A program made the translations under genes and the position numbers. Below, piece after piece: positions 6,227 to 15,562 of a DNA stretch of 38,721 nt. Source of the stretch: Flavobacterium sp. SCGC AAA160-P02 (GTDB lineage: Bacteria > Bacteroidota > Bacteroidia > Flavobacteriales > Flavobacteriaceae); the NCBI GenBank assembly GCA_949541125.1, contig CATISV010000109.1, positions 1 to 38,721 on the forward strand, read 5' to 3'. The notes beneath the pieces are model-generated. The model was not told where the DNA came from. It worked only from the letters and a program-made list of their open reading frames with translations, and did no database searches. Within the stretch, counting starts at the first letter, position 1; every line of letters begins with the position of its first letter.

Positions 6227-6578
6227 TCATCCAATACATATAATTAATTTTTTGGGTCTCTATATTTTTTTGAGAAATTAAAGTTCTTTATTTCAGTAGA
6301 GATCTCGACTAAGACAAAAAACGGCTATGTTTTAAAAATGTGGCCGTTTTTAATTCTTTTCATCATTATTTAATAGAGCCCAGTTTCTAAAACCAAGTCT
6401 TTCAGATTTGAAAATTTATTTTATTTCATTGGTTATTTCTTTACTTTTTATTCTGTAAAAAAGGTCAATTAAAAATTAAAGATTTCCAATCTTGACTGTA
6501 ATAATAAATTGGTTATACTTTTTTAGTGAAGTTTATTTGCTTAATAACTATACTTAGCAATCACTAATAGAATAATTA
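6227..6578. other. Convergent intergenic region
   Basis: These 352 bases lie between two converging genes. They hold the terminator at 6316-6352 and an 8-bp palindrome GAGATCTC at 6299-6306. The rest is plain AT-rich sequence; I see no open reading frame, RNA gene or repeat of note. Confidence 0.5.
6316..6352 (+). terminator. Strong intrinsic terminator
   Basis: A-run plus CGGC (6316-6325) pairs with GCCG plus T-run (6343-6351), giving a stem of about nine base pairs with a T tail. The A and T runs on both sides make it usable in both directions, so it may also serve the converging esterase gene. Confidence 0.75.
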
Positions 6579-7472
6579 TTATCTCAACCCATTAATGTCA
6601 TATCTTGATAAAAAATTCCAAACCAATTCGGATGTACTTTGTCCTTGAAAAGTTGCACTAAACCAAACATGATCTCCTCCAATATATTTATAATGTTCAA
6701 CAGATACTGAGCTATCTCCTTGATCATAGACAAAATGTTCGATGGTCATTCCTCCACTATTGTCACTGCTTAAAGTTGGTGTCGTCATAGTATTATTGAA
6801 AGTAATCCAATACTCTAAGGTATTTTGTGTAGAGTTGAAGAAACTATTTCCGTTGTATGGTAGAACATTGTCTGAAGTACCATGGAGAAGTACTATCGGC
6901 ATAGGATGACTTATAGACCCTGTACAATCTAACATTGCTCCAGAAACGGATGCTACGCCAGCAATTAAATCACTTTTGTAATTAGCAAGCCCATAGGACA
7001 TCATGCCTCCGTTTGAGTATCCTACAGCATAAATTCTTTCTGAGTCTACATTATATTGAGACAAAACCTCATTAATTATAGATTCAACAAACCCTAAATC
7101 ATCAGCATTACTTTTATTATCTCCACCTGTTGGACAAGGATTCCAATGGGAAGAGCCATCTAAACAACTGCCTTGCGGATAAACCAAAATAAAAGTATCA
7201 GATTCCGCTACTTCACGCATATCAGCATTAATCATATAATTACTCGCGCTATCCCCATACCCATGAAAATTCAGCATTAGTGGAACAGGAGATGTTCCAT
7301 CATATGAATTAGGTACATACAATATATATTCTCTATTGATACCATCTTGAACCAACGATTGGGCATTACTATTTAAATAACAAGATTCTACATTTCCATT
7401 AATATCATTATTAGAACATCCTATTCCAATAAAGAAAATCGAAACATACATTATTTTTTTTAGTTTCATCAT
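6579..7472 (-). CDS. PHB-depolymerase/feruloyl-esterase-like lipoprotein (LpqC family)
   Basis: This 297-residue alpha/beta hydrolase of the esterase PHB-depolymerase/LpqC type starts with a lipoprotein signal (…FIGIGC, Cys19). The catalytic set is visible: oxyanion-loop HGYGDS (70-75), nucleophile elbow GYSNGG with Ser153, acid Asp201 in HGTSDNVLPY and His268 in GGDHVW. Paired Cys around residues 103-113 (CLDGSSHWNPC) are typical of the secreted members. Enzymes of this family cut polyhydroxyalkanoate, feruloyl or acetyl esters; the exact substrate here is unknown. It is probably anchored in the outer membrane. It is monocistronic; two adjacent ATG codons (7472 and 7469) are equally possible starts. 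Confidence 0.85.
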   Translation of the reverse strand: MMKLKKIMYVSIFFIGIGCSNNDINGNVESCYLNSNAQSLVQDGINREYILYVPNSYDGTSPVPLMLNFHGYGDSASNYMINADMREVAESDTFILVYPQGSCLDGSSHWNPCPTGGDNKSNADDLGFVESIINEVLSQYNVDSERIYAVGYSNGGMMSYGLANYKSDLIAGVASVSGAMLDCTGSISHPMPIVLLHGTSDNVLPYNGNSFFNSTQNTLEYWITFNNTMTTPTLSSDNSGGMTIEHFVYDQGDSSVSVEHYKYIGGDHVWFSATFQGQSTSELVWNFLSRYDINGLR

Positions 7473-7790
7473 GTTATTTTTCCAGTTATGAAAGATGTTG
7501 TAGCACCTTATTAAATTTTATATACTTAGTTTGTTAGTATATCAAATTTAACTAAATTGACATACATAATGGTATTTATTATCAAAAAAACAGTTAATGA
7601 AAAGTCACTTTTTTTCTGTAGTTTGATGAATCAATATACATCTAATTTTAAAAAAATGTAGTATCACATTTCGGAGAAACCATTCAATAACCCATATCTT
7701 TAATATGATAAGAAATTAAAAAACGATAAAAGGTTAATTTATTTTTGAATAAATCATTAAATTACATCCCTAAATTTAAATAGATTAACA
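7473..7790. other. Divergent promoter region
   Basis: These 318 bases separate two divergent lipoprotein genes. The minus-strand promoter element is at 7550-7543; on the plus strand TAAATTTA (7771-7778) with TTTG at 7744-7747 is a weak candidate. No gene, RNA or clear repeat is visible in the rest. Confidence 0.5.
7543..7550 (-). promoter_or_regulatory. -7 promoter element of the esterase lipoprotein gene
   Basis: The minus strand reads TAAATTTG, an exact TAnnTTTG match, giving a leader of about 60 bases. No convincing -33 element is present. Confidence 0.35.
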
Positions 7791-8318
7791 ATGAAAAAAA
7801 TAATTTTAATTTTAACTGTAATGATTGCGGCATGCAATCCTTCAGCAGAAAAAACAACCAATGGGCAGGAAGGAGCAGGTTTCTTTTTACCGGTAGAGGG
7901 TGAAAAATATGTAGTAGCTACCGATTCAGTAACAGATATTTGGATGAACTACATTAAAGCTCATAACGATGGAGACCTAGAAGCTATTATGACAATGGAT
8001 TCGGATTCTATAATTGTAGAAGCTGATGATGGTAGAGTTATTCGTGGTAAAGAGATGCATAAAGCAGCACTAGCAGATTGGTTTGCTGCAGAAAATCCTA
8101 AATGGAAAGTTTATTGGGCAATGCCTTATAAGGCAGTAAATGGAGGACAGGAGTGGATAGTAGCAGGACATCAAGTAACAACTACGGTTGATGGTAAGAA
8201 AAAAGTTCAGCTGCACATGATTGATGGTGAGATTAAAGACGGTAAAATTAAGCAGTTTTATGTATACAGCAAGCAAATACCAGAACCACCAAAAACTGAT
8301 TCAGATTCAGCTGAATAA
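7791..8318 (+). CDS. NTF2-like (SnoaL/DUF4440-type) lipoprotein
   Basis: This 175-residue protein has a lipoprotein signal (MKKIILILTVMIAAC, Cys15). A single NTF2/SnoaL-like domain spans about residues 45-165: the opening helix VTDIWMNYIKAHNDGDLEAIMTM, then DSIIVEADDGRVIRGKEMHKAALADWF and a beta-sheet ending in GKIKQFYVYSKQIPEP. Such domains form a cone-shaped pocket used by enzymes, binding proteins or immunity proteins, and no catalytic residue set is clear here. The tail is rich in Asp, Ser and Glu. It is followed by a good terminator, so it stands alone. Confidence 0.78.
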   Translation: MKKIILILTVMIAACNPSAEKTTNGQEGAGFFLPVEGEKYVVATDSVTDIWMNYIKAHNDGDLEAIMTMDSDSIIVEADDGRVIRGKEMHKAALADWFAAENPKWKVYWAMPYKAVNGGQEWIVAGHQVTTTVDGKKKVQLHMIDGEIKDGKIKQFYVYSKQIPEPPKTDSDSAE

Positions 8319-8340
8319 GTTTTGTGTTTACTTCTATATT

Positions 8341-8370
8341 ACCCTCTACATTTTGCAGAGGGTTTTTTAT
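8341..8370 (+). terminator. Intrinsic terminator after the NTF2-like lipoprotein
   Basis: ACCCTCT (8341-8347) pairs with AGAGGGT (8357-8363) over a 9-base loop and is followed by a T-run. It lies 22 bases after the stop codon. Confidence 0.8.
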
Positions 8371-8437
8371 TTTTAGGAAAGTACTCTTTGCAAATTTAGC
8401 TTTTGGATTGACGATAGTGATTTCACAAGATTTTTTT

Positions 8438-8445
8438 TACATTTG
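8438..8445 (+). promoter_or_regulatory. -7 promoter element of the Asp-box protein gene
   Basis: TACATTTG is an exact TAnnTTTG match, 33 bases before the ATG at 8479. No clear -33 element is present at the usual spacing. Confidence 0.4.
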
Positions 8446-8478
8446 AAATATCATATAAAACTGAAAAAAAATAAAATT

Positions 8479-11400
8479 ATGAACATAAGATCATCTTTTT
8501 TTTGTCTGTTACTCTTAATAGTTTCAACAACGCTCGCTCAAACCCTCGATTCCATATTTAAATCGGTCAAATACAGAAATATTGGCCCTTTTAGAGGAGG
8601 TAGATCTGTAGCAGCATCTGGCGTTATCAATGATCCCATGACCTACTACATGGGAAATACGGGTGGAGGACTCTGGAAAACAGAAGATGGTGGTCAGATA
8701 TGGGAAAATATTTCAGACGGTTATTTTAAAACTAGTTCAGTTGGAGCAGTAGCCGTTTCGGAAAGTGATCCAAATATTATCTATGTAGGAATGGGAGAGC
8801 ATGCACCAAGGGCAGTAATGACATCCTATGGAGATGGGGTATATAAATCTACTGATGCGGGAAAAACATGGAAATCTATTGGTCTCAAAGCTACACAGCA
8901 CATTTCAAGAATCGTAATACATCCTAAAAATCCAGACATCCTTTTTGTAGCAGCTCAAGGTGCCTTGTATGGACCCAATAAAGAGAGAGGTGTCTTTAAA
9001 TCAGAAGATGGGGGAGTTAGCTGGAATAAAGTCCTTTATGTGAATGATCTTACGGGATGTTCAGAGTTATCGATGGATTATAACAATCCACTAGTAATGT
9101 ATGCAGCAATGTGGGAACATCAAAGACTCCCTTGGAAAGTTATCAGTGGAGGTCCTGGAAGTGGTCTTTACAAAACTACAGATGGAGGAAAATCCTGGAA
9201 AAAAATTCACAAAGGCTTGCCAAAAGAAAAGGGTAAAATGGCGATTGCGGTCAGTCGTTCAAATTCTGAAAAAGTATATGCTCTAGTTGAAAGTGATTCC
9301 GACAAAGAATTGGGGGGATTGTTCGTTTCAAACAATGGAGGTAAAAAATGGTCTAAAGTTTCATCAGATCATAGTCTCATTCAAAGAGCTTGGTACTATA
9401 TCGAGTTATTTATTGACCCTACTGATGATCAGAAAGTATATGTTCTCAATGCGAGTGCTCAACGATCTATAGATGGAGGTAAGACATGGTCAAGAATCAC
9501 TGGTACGCACGGAGATTACCATGATCTTTGGATCAATCCAAACAATAATAAAAATATGGTCATTGCCAATGATGGTGGTGCTGCTGTTTCTTACAATTAT
9601 GGGAAATCCTGGTCCCCTCAAGACAAAATGCCTACCGCTCAGTTTTATAGAGTGAATACAGACAATCTGTTTCCTTATAACCTTTATGGGGGGCAACAAG
9701 ACAATTCATCTGTTAAAATAAGTAGTATTGCTCTAGGTAGCAGAGGGATTGATGAGCACAATTGGTCAGCCTCTGCTGGAGGCGAGAGTGCTTTTTTGGC
9801 TTTTGACCCTGATAACCCAAGGCATGTTATGGGTGGGAGTTATTTGGGAACCATTGAAATTTTAGATACCAAAGCAAAAGCTAGTACTCAAATAATGGCT
9901 GCTCCAATACAATACTTAGCGAGAGATTCTAAGGATATGAAATACAGATACAATTGGAATGCTCCAATCGTTAGGTCACAACACGAGAAGAATACTTACT
10001 ATCATGGAGCACAGCTTTTGTTAAAAACCAATGATGATGGAAACAGTTGGAGGGAAATTTCTCCTGATTTGTCAAAGAATGAAAAACAAAAACAAGGAAA
10101 AGGTGGAGGTCCATACACAAACGAGGCAGTAGGTGCAGAAAATTACGGTACGTTGGCATATGTGGTAGAATCACCTCACGAGAAAGGAGTTCTTTGGGCT
10201 TCTACAGACGATGGTGTTTTGCAATTAACAAAAAATGGCGGGGAAAGTTGGAAAGATGTAACTCCAAAAAATCTCCCTGAAACCTTGATAAATGCTATTG
10301 AAGTCTCTCCTCATGATAAGGGAACTGTATACATCGCTACAACAAGATATAAGTTTAATGATTATACACCTGCTATTTATAAAACAACCAATTATGGCGC
10401 CACATGGACCAATATTAGTTCTGGAATACCAGTAGGAGCTTACACAAGAGTTGTTAGAGAGGATACCCAACGAAAAGATTTACTTTTTGCAGGAACTGAA
10501 TTGGGAATGTACATATCTTGGAATGGAGGTAAAAAATGGAAACCTTTTCAATTGAATCTACCAATAACACCTATTACGGATTTAAAAGTGAGTCATGACG
10601 ACCTTGCCATTGCTACCATGGGAAGATCTTTTTGGATATTGGACGATCTTGAGATCTTACGACAATATGAAGGAAATAAAACAGGATTTAAACTTTTCAA
10701 ACCTGAGGATGGTATTATTGGAAATTGGGGAAGTCAATTGAACTATAGTTCTGATAATTTCTCAGGGACAAATGCTTCTCAAGGAGTTAATCCAGCTAAC
10801 GGTGTTGTATTTTATTATTATCTACCAAAGGCATCAAAAAACAAGGAAATATCATTGGAGATAAAAGATAAAGATGGAAATTTAGTTAGAAAAATTAGCT
10901 CCAAACCCAATCCTAAATATAAAAGATATCCTGGAGGACCATCTCCAGAACCTGTACTCTCCAATAAAGTTGGGCTTAATCGTTTTGTTTGGGATATGAG
11001 GTACCCAACATTACCTGGAATCCCGACTGCCTATATAGAAGGGTCTTACAGAGGTCATAAAGCGATGCCCAATACATATACAGCAACTCTAAAGCGAGAG
11101 AATAAAACTTCTGAAGTATCTTTTAATATAACCCCCAATCCATTATATGATGTTACACCCGAAGAATATTTAGAAATTCATAATTTTAAAACTGAAACTG
11201 AGGCAAATCTTTTAGATATGCATACCAGAGTTAATAAATTAAAGGTCATTCAAGATCGAATGATCACAATTTTAAAAGAGATGCCAGATAAAAATAAATA
11301 CAATGATTTAAAATCGAAAGGGAAGGCGATTGTAAAGCAGCTCAAATCTTGGGATGAAGATATGGTTCAGCGCAAGTCCAAAGCCTATGATGATGTAGAA

Positions 11401-11619
11401 AATTTCCCGAATAAATTTACGGCCGAATATATCTTTCTCATGAATCAAAATGACAGTAGTTTACCCAAACTAAACGAAGCCTCAAAAGATAGACTTTTAG
11501 AGCTAAACAATCAATGGAAGGTTTTGAGAAATCAATCAGAAGAATTCATAAATACCATCATTCCTGCATACAATAAGTTGCTTTGGGAACATGGTATTGG
11601 AGCTTTAAAAGTAAAGTAA
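8479..11619 (+). CDS. Exported Asp-box (VPS10/sortilin-like) beta-propeller protein
   Basis: The ATG at 8479 gives 1046 residues with a signal peptide ([21 protein letters not shown]). Residues from about 64 to 690 carry some eleven Asp-box/BNR motifs, for example [60 protein letters not shown] and [13 protein letters not shown], the pattern of VPS10/sortilin-like beta-propellers. The last about 300 residues form a separate region with a beta-rich part ([18 protein letters not shown]) and a helical end. Relatives are often labelled 'glycosyl hydrolase', but Asp boxes mark the fold, not catalysis, so I do not assign an activity. There is no evident type IX sorting domain at the C-terminus. A large binding or scaffold protein of the periplasm or surface is likely. 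Confidence 0.85.
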   Translation: MNIRSSFFCLLLLIVSTTLAQTLDSIFKSVKYRNIGPFRGGRSVAASGVINDPMTYYMGNTGGGLWKTEDGGQIWENISDGYFKTSSVGAVAVSESDPNIIYVGMGEHAPRAVMTSYGDGVYKSTDAGKTWKSIGLKATQHISRIVIHPKNPDILFVAAQGALYGPNKERGVFKSEDGGVSWNKVLYVNDLTGCSELSMDYNNPLVMYAAMWEHQRLPWKVISGGPGSGLYKTTDGGKSWKKIHKGLPKEKGKMAIAVSRSNSEKVYALVESDSDKELGGLFVSNNGGKKWSKVSSDHSLIQRAWYYIELFIDPTDDQKVYVLNASAQRSIDGGKTWSRITGTHGDYHDLWINPNNNKNMVIANDGGAAVSYNYGKSWSPQDKMPTAQFYRVNTDNLFPYNLYGGQQDNSSVKISSIALGSRGIDEHNWSASAGGESAFLAFDPDNPRHVMGGSYLGTIEILDTKAKASTQIMAAPIQYLARDSKDMKYRYNWNAPIVRSQHEKNTYYHGAQLLLKTNDDGNSWREISPDLSKNEKQKQGKGGGPYTNEAVGAENYGTLAYVVESPHEKGVLWASTDDGVLQLTKNGGESWKDVTPKNLPETLINAIEVSPHDKGTVYIATTRYKFNDYTPAIYKTTNYGATWTNISSGIPVGAYTRVVREDTQRKDLLFAGTELGMYISWNGGKKWKPFQLNLPITPITDLKVSHDDLAIATMGRSFWILDDLEILRQYEGNKTGFKLFKPEDGIIGNWGSQLNYSSDNFSGTNASQGVNPANGVVFYYYLPKASKNKEISLEIKDKDGNLVRKISSKPNPKYKRYPGGPSPEPVLSNKVGLNRFVWDMRYPTLPGIPTAYIEGSYRGHKAMPNTYTATLKRENKTSEVSFNITPNPLYDVTPEEYLEIHNFKTETEANLLDMHTRVNKLKVIQDRMITILKEMPDKNKYNDLKSKGKAIVKQLKSWDEDMVQRKSKAYDDVENFPNKFTAEYIFLMNQNDSSLPKLNEASKDRLLELNNQWKVLRNQSEEFINTIIPAYNKLLWEHGIGALKVK

Positions 11620-11688
11620 GCAATCAAAGGACAATTGAACTTTTTTTGTTCTAATGATTCGAATTTAATTGGATTTGTGTCTTAAGTC

Positions 11689-12855
11689 TTATGAAAATTG
11701 TTCATTGGACAATTCTTCAACAAGTTTATGGAGCATGATGACCCCTTTGTGAAGTTGTTCTTTGGCGATAAATTCATCTGCTCTATGCGCTTGAGCGATA
11801 TTTCCAGGACCACAAATAGCGGATTGGAATCCTTCATTAGCATATTGACCTGCCTCTGAGGCATAAGATACAGTGTCCCAATTTGAATTCCCTGAGATTT
11901 TTTTTATTAAATCCACGATATCATCATTGGCCTTTGTATCCAAATGTGGAACAGGAGGATGGTTCTCAATATTTTCAATTTTAAAGTCAGGGTATATGTT
12001 TTGCAATTCGCTTTCTCGCTTTCGACAATACGCTTCAAATTCAGAAAGAATTAAACTGATACTATCCATTGGAATTGTTCTCAAATCCCAAAAGAAATGG
12101 GCTTTATCAGCAATCACATTGGGAGCAATACCACCCTGTACCTGACCAATATGTATCGTGGAATGAGGAGGGTGGAAACGATCATCTCTTCTTCCTTCTT
12201 CAATGAGGGTATCCATTTTTTTCTCTAACCATAATATCAAACGCATGGCTTCATGAATAGCACTTACCTCTTGTTTGATTCGACTGCTATGTCCTGCAGA
12301 ACCATTTACATAGGTTTCCATAATGTAAATGGCTTTTTGTCCTATAATTGGTTCCATCATTGAGGGTTCTCCAATGATGGCATATTTTGGAGTTTCATCG
12401 TAATGATTTCTGATGGTATTTGCTAATTCTGGTGCAGCAAGACAACCAATTTCCTCATCATAAGTAAAGGCAAAGTAAATTGGTTTTTTTAGAGTGGCTT
12501 TCACCATCTCTGGCAATGCTGTTAAGCAACATGCTAAAAATCCTTTCATATCGCTAGAACCTCGACCGTACAATTTCCCGTCTCCAAGATCGGTAAGGAT
12601 AAATGGATCTGTTGTCCATTTTTGCCCTTCAACAGGGACCACATCCATATGTCCAGAAAGAATAACTCCTCCGTCAACGGCAGGTCCTATTCGACAATGA
12701 AGCGAGGCTTTGTTTTTTTCTTTATTTGGAACCAAATGCACTTGAATTCCAAAGGATTCTATATATTCTTTGATCCAATTGAGGATGCTTACATTACTTT
12801 GTCCTCCCAAAATTGGAAATGAAACAAGCTTCGCTAATATTTCTTCAACCTTCAT
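11689..12855 (-). CDS. M20-family amidohydrolase, ArgE-like deacylase
   Basis: This 388-residue cytoplasmic metallohydrolase belongs to the M20/ArgE-DapE family, which uses two zinc ions to remove acyl groups from N-acyl amino acids. Metal and catalytic motifs are present: SGHMDVVP (67-74), GRGSSDMKG (98-106, metal Asp102), DEE (133-135), GEPS and the late GPGNIAQAHRADE. The closest type is N-acetylornithine deacetylase. No arginine biosynthesis gene is nearby; instead it follows a YfcC-type transporter. I infer uptake and deacylation of an external N-acyl amino acid or dipeptide. A TTG two codons upstream is possible, but the ATG at 12855 is preferred and lies six bases after the transporter stop. 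Confidence 0.82.
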   Translation of the reverse strand: MKVEEILAKLVSFPILGGQSNVSILNWIKEYIESFGIQVHLVPNKEKNKASLHCRIGPAVDGGVILSGHMDVVPVEGQKWTTDPFILTDLGDGKLYGRGSSDMKGFLACCLTALPEMVKATLKKPIYFAFTYDEEIGCLAAPELANTIRNHYDETPKYAIIGEPSMMEPIIGQKAIYIMETYVNGSAGHSSRIKQEVSAIHEAMRLILWLEKKMDTLIEEGRRDDRFHPPHSTIHIGQVQGGIAPNVIADKAHFFWDLRTIPMDSISLILSEFEAYCRKRESELQNIYPDFKIENIENHPPVPHLDTKANDDIVDLIKKISGNSNWDTVSYASEAGQYANEGFQSAICGPGNIAQAHRADEFIAKEQLHKGVIMLHKLVEELSNEQFS

Positions 12856-12861
12856 ATGCAA

Positions 12862-14253
12862 TTAACTATAATTTATGGATACAGCTACAACCATGGTTAT
12901 AAATGCTAAGACTAGAAGTGTAATTAACACTGGAAAAATAAAACGAATCCAGCGATCTATCGGAACACGACACATACTTAACATAGCAATCAGACCTCCA
13001 AGTGTTGGGTTCATGAGATTTGAGAGTCCATCTCCTATTTGAAATGCTAAAATAGTGATTTGTCTTGTCAGACCAAGCGATTCTCCTAAAGGAAGCATTA
13101 CCGGTAAGGTAGCTAAGGCCTGTCCACTTCCTGAGGGGATAAAGAAATTGATAACAGATTGTGAGATTGACATACAAATCGCAGAGGCATATAATGGTAG
13201 GCCTTCTAAAACAGTTGAAAGTTGATATGAAATGGTATCTCCAATATTTCCCATTTCCATCAATACTTTGATGGTGGTTGCAAAACCAACCATGAATGCA
13301 CCTGGTGCTGCTAGCGCTACAGCATCTAAAACTGTTTCACTCATCTTGGTAGCGTTCATTTTTGATGCGAAACCACACAGAAGCGCGATGATCAAAAAAA
13401 TGGCTGATAGTTCATTGATATGCCAGTCCAAATTAAATACCCCATAAAGAATGGCAATCAAACCCATTACAAAAATACTGATGACGAGCCAATTTTTAGG
13501 GCTTAAAGTATAGTCGTTTATAGGTTTTGATAGTGTTAAATTACTAGTATCCAATCCTATTGCTAAGCTTTTCTCTGGATTAGAAATTATTTTTTTAAAA
13601 TAGCGAACGTTGTAGTATGCCATGATACCCAATCCTAGAAAACACAAAATACTACGCAACAGGGCTCCAGAAAACATAGGGAGTTCCGCTAATTTATGAC
13701 CTGTTCCCACAGTAAATGGATTAATTGGGGAAAGACCAAAACCGATAGTCATTGCGCCTACAGATATTCCTGCCGCTAAAATCAAATCTCCTCCCAATGC
13801 CAGACTAAGTACTGCTGCAATCGGAACCATAGCAATGTTATTTTCATATCCCACGGCCACTCCTAAAAGACCATAAATGAATGTCATGATAACGATGATT
13901 AAGTATTTACGTTCGAGTCCTAATTTATTGATGAGAGTTCCAATGCCATTTTCTACAGTTTTTGATTTTTCCATAAACCCAAACATAATAGCACCAGACA
14001 ATACAACAAAAATAATTTCTACAGCTTCTTTATAACCAAGAGGAATGGCTTTGAACATCTGTAAAATACCAATTGGGGTAGAGGGAATGGTTTTATAGGA
14101 ATTAGGAACAACAAGGCTTCGTCCGTCTACAATTATACGTTCATAGGCTCCTGCAGGAAGAATGTAGGTAAGAATTGCTACCAACACAATGATGCTAAAT
14201 AACATGGTTATCGCGTGTGGAATACGTTCAAAAAGGGTTTTATTCTTAGTCAT
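12862..14253 (-). CDS. YfcC-family inner-membrane transporter
   Basis: This 463-residue multi-pass protein belongs to the YfcC/DcuC (COG1288) group of secondary carriers. About 11-12 hydrophobic segments are visible. Family-like stretches include the N-terminal ERIPHAITMLFSIIVLVAILTYILPAGAYER, the GYENNIAMVPI and GLSPINPFTVG loops, and FFIPSGSGQALATLPVMLPL near residue 370. Members are thought to carry C4-dicarboxylates, amino acids or small peptides. The M20 deacylase follows six bases after its stop, so the two form an operon for import followed by deacylation. A short inverted repeat at 14265-14278 sits just ahead of the start codon. Confidence 0.85.
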   Translation of the reverse strand: MTKNKTLFERIPHAITMLFSIIVLVAILTYILPAGAYERIIVDGRSLVVPNSYKTIPSTPIGILQMFKAIPLGYKEAVEIIFVVLSGAIMFGFMEKSKTVENGIGTLINKLGLERKYLIIVIMTFIYGLLGVAVGYENNIAMVPIAAVLSLALGGDLILAAGISVGAMTIGFGLSPINPFTVGTGHKLAELPMFSGALLRSILCFLGLGIMAYYNVRYFKKIISNPEKSLAIGLDTSNLTLSKPINDYTLSPKNWLVISIFVMGLIAILYGVFNLDWHINELSAIFLIIALLCGFASKMNATKMSETVLDAVALAAPGAFMVGFATTIKVLMEMGNIGDTISYQLSTVLEGLPLYASAICMSISQSVINFFIPSGSGQALATLPVMLPLGESLGLTRQITILAFQIGDGLSNLMNPTLGGLIAMLSMCRVPIDRWIRFIFPVLITLLVLAFITMVVAVSINYS

Positions 14254-14264
14254 TTACCTTGGTT

Positions 14265-14278
14265 CAGAAAAATTTCTG
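14265..14278. promoter_or_regulatory. Short inverted repeat ahead of the YfcC gene
   Basis: CAGAAA (14265-14270) and TTTCTG (14273-14278) form a 6-bp inverted repeat with a 2-base spacer, 12 bases before the start. It could be an operator or a hairpin in the leader; the match is short and may be chance. Confidence 0.25.
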
Positions 14279-14474
14279 GTCAATTAATAAATCAATTATG
14301 TGTATCGAGTTTATTTAATCTAGTATTAGCTCTAAAAATGTGGTCAGAGCTTTAACTATTTCTATGAAAAAAACTTTTGGCAAAATAGTTAATTATATTG
14401 ATTGATTTGGATTGAAATATGCTTTTTTTTGACTCAATATTTTGTGAGGTTAAATCAGAGGGCTATTTAAATGA

Positions 14475-15086
14475 TCAACGTTTGAATTTGACTCTTTTTA
14501 CTCCCTTTCCTTCTTCAACGCTTAAGACAGTATCATTACAAATTTCTTGAATGATTGGGATCAGTTTTTTATCAGTTCCATAAACCACATGTTCAATTTT
14601 TTTTATTCCATTGGGGTGTGTAAATTTTTTTGGTTTAGGATCTATGTTAAAATAAGTCATTAAAAAAGGAATTTTAATTTCCTTTGGAAAAAGTAATTTC
14701 CATTTCAAAAGTCGATCAAAAGGGTCAAGTCTTTTACTGTTGGTGATGAAAAAAGTTTGATTTTGCTTCTTCAAAACTTCGATCTCATCATGAAAATGAT
14801 CGCGGTAATTTTCGATACAAATTTCAAAAAATCCAGGTTCTGAATTTTTCCAAGAATCGAAGCGATTTAACAAATACCCTTTTCCAATGAATTTTAAAAT
14901 AAATTTTTGAAAAAAAGAAATGGGTACTTTTTCTATGAGTTCTATGTATGGTCCTTTTGAAAAGTAAATAAGAGCATTGTGTGGATGATGCTTTGATCCA
15001 TATTCTACATGAAATCCTTGATCTTTGAAATCCTGGACAGATTTATTGAGATTATTTACTTTATAAAGAATATGACTTAATTTCAT
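14475..15086 (-). CDS. VOC/glyoxalase-like domain protein
   Basis: This 203-residue cytoplasmic protein has the opening of a vicinal-oxygen-chelate (glyoxalase-like) fold: MKLSHILYKVNNLNKSVQDFKDQGFHVEYGSKHHPHNALIYFSKGPYIELIE. A second module (GIKKIEHVVYGTDKK, around residue 160) has the HxVxG pattern of the paired half. His4-type and Glu52-type metal ligands may be present in the first half. It resembles the Glyoxalase_3-like group of proteins of unknown substrate. It is monocistronic: 221 bases from the YfcC gene downstream and divergent from the DUF5684 gene. Confidence 0.7.
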   Translation of the reverse strand: MKLSHILYKVNNLNKSVQDFKDQGFHVEYGSKHHPHNALIYFSKGPYIELIEKVPISFFQKFILKFIGKGYLLNRFDSWKNSEPGFFEICIENYRDHFHDEIEVLKKQNQTFFITNSKRLDPFDRLLKWKLLFPKEIKIPFLMTYFNIDPKPKKFTHPNGIKKIEHVVYGTDKKLIPIIQEICNDTVLSVEEGKGVKRVKFKR

Positions 15087-15201
15087 AGGAGGTAAATTTA
15101 AGTCAAAAAAAAGGATATTCTAAAATGAAAAGATAATTCTCTTCATATCTGTTTTTTACTTATATTTAAATCAATTTTAACCTCTACAAATCACATCTAC
15201 T

Positions 15202-15546
15202 ATGGCCACATTATTTTTTATCATTATTTATCTAACAATCATCATTTTACTAATTACATCGCAATGGAAAGTTTACACAAAAGCAAATCAGCCTGGTTGG
15301 GCATGTTTAATTCCAATTTATAACACGATTATTTTATTAAAAATAGTTGGTAAACCTTGGTGGTGGTTACTCTTGTTTTTAATTCCTATAGTTAATGTAA
15401 TTTTTATAGTATGGGTAGCTAATTTACTATCAAAAAGCTTTGGGAAAGGGGTAGGCTTTACTATTGGTTTGTTATTACTCCCATTTATTTTTTATCCAAT
15501 TCTAGGTTTTGGGTCCTCTCAATATAAAGGTTTAGAAGGAAACTAA
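15202..15546 (+). CDS. DUF5684-like small membrane protein
   Basis: This 114-residue protein has three to four hydrophobic segments and the recognisable family core KANQPGWACLIPIYNTIILLKIVGKPWWWLLLFLIPIVNV at about residues 28-67. The pattern matches DUF5684, a small membrane family often found beside signal peptidase genes and of unknown role. It precedes the aldehyde dehydrogenase gene by 16 bases on the same strand and is probably co-transcribed with it. Confidence 0.75.
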   Translation: MATLFFIIIYLTIIILLITSQWKVYTKANQPGWACLIPIYNTIILLKIVGKPWWWLLLFLIPIVNVIFIVWVANLLSKSFGKGVGFTIGLLLLPFIFYPILGFGSSQYKGLEGN

Positions 15547-15562
15547 TTTAAATAGTCTAATT

